A DNA stretch of 64,000 bases from Sphaerolaimus hirsutus (Eukaryota > Nematoda > Chromadorea > Monhysterida > Sphaerolaimidae): assembly GCA_964036195.1 (NCBI GenBank), contig OZ038451.1, positions 15,628,529 through 15,692,528 on the forward strand, written 5' to 3'. This document shows, piece after piece, positions 59,790 through 64,000 of the stretch. The notes under the pieces were generated by a model. It was given only the letters and a program-made list of their open reading frames with translations. It was not told where the DNA came from and did no database searches. The position numbers were made by a program, and so were the translations under genes. The first letter of the stretch is position 1. Each line of letters starts with the position of its first letter.

Positions 59790-61092
59790 TGTGATGAAGC
59801 CACCGAAGTCAGCGTCTTCTACCACCGAATCCGGCTACTTCAAGACCGTAGTGAGAAACGGCCTTTAGAGTGGTTGATTTCCCGTTGTAGCCGAACGTCC
59901 ACTTGTCGACAGCCAAGTTGAGTTTATTTCGTAGTTGCGTGTTGAAAAGGGGGTTCGAATTGTTTCAGGTACTTTATTTCGATCAGATACAGCGTGTTAC
60001 AAAAGCGCAAAGCCTAGCGAGCTTCCTAGTCGAAGTTTCTATCGCTAGCTTATTTTCGTTCAGTAGCTTGGGGTCCGCAGACTGAAGTAAAAACTTCCAA
60101 AGTAGCTAAGACACGGAAATCATGTATAGAAAAACAGTTACAGTAATTTCCTAATACAAATGCACAAATAAACTACAAATATAACAATAAGACACATTTG
60201 ACCGAAACAGTTGGCTTATTCTATGTGTGCATACATTCAAATACTTATGGTAAAGAAATACCAAGTACAAATTGGGCTAATAGAAAAACTATTAATCTTG
60301 AGAGGCGCGAAGTCGGCAAACTCGGCCGATTTACTAATCTGTTTCAATTTGTCAGAAAACATTGACGCACATTGGAACTAATATAATAGGGTTTGAAAAC
60401 TGTAAATAGTAGTGTAAATGTTCCTAATGACGTAAATAGAGCAGGGTACATTCGATATAATAATAATAATCACTTCCTGGAAACGTATATTTCATAATGG
60501 ATAAATTGGGACTTATTCAAGTAAATGGGTATAATAATTGAGCAGGGTCTGTAATATATTCTTGAGCAGGGTATTATAAATAATATCAAAGTAAATATAA
60601 TATAACTTATGAGCAGGGTTATAATAATTATGCCTATGCGAAGGGCTTCGTAAATACGTACAGTAAATGCTAGTTGCACACAGGGCACTATTTCTCTATT
60701 AGGACGCTGGCCTAGATAATTATGTAGCACATAAATATTCATAAGATTTGACTTTGTCAACTTACAAGTAAACCATGTAAATGTATATAAAATAATGATC
60801 AGAAAATTACGGCGAGTCGAATGAGCCTAATTTCATGTTAATACACCTAATAATAACTTATTTGACCTTTAAACCTAAATATTCCACATAAATGTTTCGA
60901 TAACTTATAAAACACTTTCCTAATTAAATATTCTCCATGGATAAATAATATAGTGCAGGAAATACAATTTGCGTGGTAAATAAATATAGTGCATGAAAAG
61001 TAAAATAGTGCAAATAAGTAAATGTGCGAATATAAACCTAATTATCAATTCTCTGTATTTCTTTATCCATCCATTTTGCCACGGTCAGCACA
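59790..61092 (-). repeat. 5' LTR of BEL/Pao element
   Basis: Same length as 48522-49824. Differences noticed at about 60030 (C for T), 60057 (C for T) and 60227 (T for C). Promoter details could not be assigned with confidence. Confidence 0.95.
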
Positions 61093-61097
61093 ACTCC

Positions 61098-61457
61098 CGG
61101 AAAAATGTCTTTATCCCCCTGTCTCCCCTGTTAATGTGCGATCCCTGTCAGGATATACATGGGATGAATTCTTGTAAATAAAGGTGTCTTTATGGCACAT
61201 GTCGATTTTTAGGTTTCTGAGTGCATTGCTGCTCATTTGACAGCTATCCAAAGTCAAATTTCCGGTGGAAAAAAGTCTTTATCCCTTATGCTAAAACAAA
61301 GAAGAAAACATGATAAAATGATGAAAAAGGCTGCGATGCGATGTAAAAACAACGATGCACTACTCAAATATTTTTCATTTTGCCAATTTGTATTCAAAAT
61401 GGTATACTCAGTCGATACTCTGCACTCGCATTGATTTCGCATCATGTTCAAAATCGT
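61098..61457. other. Host DNA, nothing recognised
   Basis: No exon seen between the BEL element and the next MITE. Confidence 0.4.
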
Positions 61458-61465
61458 CTGCCGTC

Positions 61466-62150
61466 TAGGGTTGGAAAAAAATCGATTTTTTTTAACGACC
61501 CCGATTTTTTTTCTCGATTTTTTTAAAAAAAAATCGATTTTTTTTAATAAAAATCGCTGGGGTAAAAAGTAGCCCCATATCTGCCTAAAATCGCCTCTGG
61601 GGGTAATAAAAGCCATAAAAATTGTTAGGGAGTGTACACTTATGCAATCTGTGCTCATATAAGTACTGTAGAGCTTTGGAAAAGCTTAAAGTCAGTTATT
61701 TTTAAGTGTAAAAGTAATTTAATTGTTATATTTGTGACGTGAATCACATTTCATCGACCATTTGCAATTTTGTTTCCAGAAATACCATGTTTTTGCTCAG
61801 AACAAAACATAAATGATATTGGAAGTGAACATGGATGCATTTGCATAAATGTTTGATGTGACAACACAAAGCATAACTATGAATACTTCCTAAAATGATT
61901 CACTACCTACCTTACACGCTTAAAAGCACACTTAAATGGGTACTACACCCCTAAATTGGTTGTAAAAGCCAAGAAAAAAGCAACTGATGGATTGTTTGCA
62001 TAAAAGTGCGCGCTTGCGCGCAAAATTTTGCATTTTACCTAGTGCTTGAGTACCAAAAATTTAAAATTGGTACGGGTGCTGCGATTTTTTTTTAAAAAAA
62101 TCGGAATTTTTTAAAAAAAATCGCTTAAAAAAAATCGCTTGCCAACCCTA
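61466..62150. mobile_element. hAT-type MITE (TAGGGTTGG ends, AATCGATTTTT variant)
   Basis: Perfect 8-bp duplication CTGCCGTC (61458-61465, 62151-62158). Same ends as the AAACGTTTTTT copies but the subterminal runs read AATCGATTTTT. The inner 'gcgcgcttgcgcgcaaaattttgca' region is shared with them, so it is a sister subfamily. Confidence 0.88.
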
Positions 62151-63625
62151 CTGCCGTCTGTTGGCCAAATGAATGGTGTGTATTGTTGAATTTATGAACA
62201 AAACGAAATGTTGGCACCGTGCCAGCTCACGACTGTGCGCATTAAGTGAAATGTAAAAAAGCAAGAAAAAATCGCGGAAGGCATTGTGTGCGCATTCACT
62301 ATATATGCATGAGGAGGGCAGTTGTCTACTGTGGGGGTTGACATAATTACCCACCCTATGTATGAGTTTCACCCCTCAGTGGCCAATATTTAATGTTTGA
62401 TTCACCATTGAACCAAAAAAATCAAAGGGATAACGAGATTTTTCCAGGAGTGTAAATATTTACACAGAGAAAAAAACGTTTAAAAATAAAAAAAGCGGAG
62501 TCATGTACAAGTGACAAACGTTTTTTCCTGAAACAATTTTTATTTTATTCACGATGACGTCATGATGTAGTGTTACATTCAGAAAAATGCATAGCGTGCA
62601 GTCCGCGGAGTATACTGACTAGCAAAACAGGAAAACAAGCGCTGATGCTTATTTCCCGTTATTGCTAAAGTCTAGGAACTAACAAACGGGATTGAATTGA
62701 ACGATTGAATGAAAAAGGGCTCTGATAGAACCACAAAAAAATCTGATAAAACAAATAACACGCTTTTGGCGCATGGGCAGTGACACGAGGATCGCGTGTT
62801 TGCACTGGCCGCGGCGCCATTTCCGCTGCATGAACTTAAATGCATGGGCAAACGAAATGAATGCGAAACGCTATACTGTGGCGCGTATTGTGCATGTGCT
62901 CGGGGTTAAGCACTGCATCAAGCCGTAGCTTTCCATGGTTCACAGATTTTCATGGGATCCTGCTAACTGGTTGCACTGAAAATATGAGCCTATTCTTTGT
63001 GTCCTGCGGACGCGGTGTATGTAGATACCTAGATGTGTATTCATTTGTGTGGATGTAAATGTATGTATATATTTATGTATGAATACATATGTATAAACTG
63101 CAAAAATTGAATTTTTTAAATAATTTATTATATTAGTTTTGTCCGCTCCATTCCCCTCACAAATTCTGATCTTTCCATGGTCTATGATAAATGACAATGG
63201 GATGTTGGTTTGTTCCAGAATTTGTGCGCAAACCGTTGTAGGGTTCGCAGAATTTTGAAACATACATTTTTTGGAATTTAAAAACTGCCAGAACAGATGA
63301 ATTTATTTATAAAATCGCAGGCAAAATCTTTGATACAGTTAGTTCTTCCCCTGGATACCGTAAATCCTCGAATAAGTCCCCAGGTGAGTTATTTTTTCCT
63401 CAGAATTTTTTGAGGGGGGCTTATTCGAGGGGGGCGGGAGTTATTTTTTTCGTCTGAAGACTGAGTAAAAAGTGTAATCAATATATCATCTGAATGGGGT
63501 TAAGTAGGTTACATAAACGTGTAAACCAGAGTAATAATACCATAATTCATGCAATGAAACCAATGCTAGTGTGCGCGAACTGCAAAATAATGCATACTTT
63601 TAATGAACATATACATACATACGTT
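62151..63625. other. Host DNA with MITE traces
   Basis: No gene recognised. Around 63357-63440 is one end of the TACCGTAAATCCTCGAATAAG family with an inner inverse (CTTATTCGAGG), incomplete. Confidence 0.4.
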
Positions 63626-64000
63626 CAGTGGCGTAGCCAGGATTTTTGAGCGGGGGGGGCGGATTGTTTACGGAACCCCGCGAACGGGGGGGGCGGCGCC
63701 CCCCCCCCCCTAAAATTTGACCTATGTAGTAGGGGAATGGCGCCATGGCGCTGGCGCCATTCGTAGGCGCCGCGCCATGGCGCCATTGGCGTTGGCATAG
63801 GCGCCACAGACCGCTGTATATGTATGTATTTTACATATGTATACAGCGAAAATGAACATTTGAGTGCATTTTCAACGAGCTTGAGGCCGTTGCGACCTGC
63901 AAAGAGAAATAGCCTTTGGTGTTACGCTTTATTGCGCCCTTGCGCGCAAAATTTTTGAAAAAAGGCCTCAAAATCGCTGCACCAGAACACATTTCACGAC
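63626..64000. mobile_element. hAT-like element, left part, runs off the window
   Basis: Starts CAGTGGCGTAGCCAGG, a terminal sequence seen in many animal hAT elements, then G/C runs and GGCGCC-rich repeats like 25328-25742. The right end is outside. Confidence 0.6.

Larger units (their letters stand above)
48522..61092 (-). mobile_element. BEL/Pao LTR retrotransposon with envelope (12.6 kb)
   Basis: Two 1303-bp LTRs (48522-49824, 59790-61092), of which I noticed three mismatches, flanked by the 5-bp duplication ACTCC (48517-48521, 61093-61097). On the minus strand the order is 5' LTR, tRNA-Ser primer site, leader, gag-pol in one frame, envelope, 3' LTR. A 5-bp duplication, a single Gag-Pol frame with a DUF1759-type Gag and A17 protease, and Pao-type RT mark the BEL/Pao (Belpaoviridae) superfamily. 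Near-identical LTRs indicate a very recent insertion, although two frame breaks are present. Confidence 0.95.

Overview
This is eukaryotic DNA, almost certainly from an invertebrate animal. The evidence is spliced genes with GT-AG introns (one is a BRCA2 homologue that keeps the OB folds and the tower insertion), dense families of miniature inverted-repeat transposons, and two long LTR retrotransposons of animal type. I cannot name the species. No bacterial operons, rRNA, tRNA genes or CRISPR arrays were seen.

Layout. 1-1035: host DNA with the end of one hAT-type MITE. 1036-22608 (+ strand): an unusually long (21.6 kb) LTR retrotransposon with a Gypsy-type pol, 728-bp LTRs that differ at only five sites I noticed, and a 4-bp target duplication. 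Its order is gag, nucleocapsid plus about 6 kb of unrecognised coding sequence, an envelope-like glycoprotein, pol, then a second zinc-knuckle segment that looks spliced. Envelope lies upstream of pol, the reverse of the usual order. 22613-48521: host genes mixed with MITEs: a two-exon single-pass membrane protein (26.2-27.9 kb, -), a multi-pass membrane protein (28.8-31.2 kb, -), the C-terminal DNA-binding half of BRCA2 (34.5-38.6 kb, +, ten exons that join in phase), and a four-transmembrane MS4A/sarcospan-like protein (39.3-43.9 kb, -). An internally deleted LTR element (39949-41781) sits in an intron of the last gene and shares its primer-binding site with the giant element. 48522-61092 (- strand): a complete BEL/Pao element with 1303-bp LTRs, a 5-bp target duplication, a tRNA-Ser primer site, one gag-pol frame, and an envelope gene split over two frames. 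61093-64000: more MITEs.

How it fits together. The two large retroelements belong to different superfamilies by pol, yet their envelope-like proteins share a clear pattern of motifs ahead of the membrane anchor, so an envelope module has been exchanged or acquired in common. Both look recently inserted. The host genes are mostly intron, and the introns are largely made of hAT-like (8-bp duplication), TA-flanked and 3-bp-duplication MITEs, many of them long foldbacks. One intron of the MS4A-like gene is bounded almost exactly by the inverted repeats of such an element, which suggests a transposon-derived intron.
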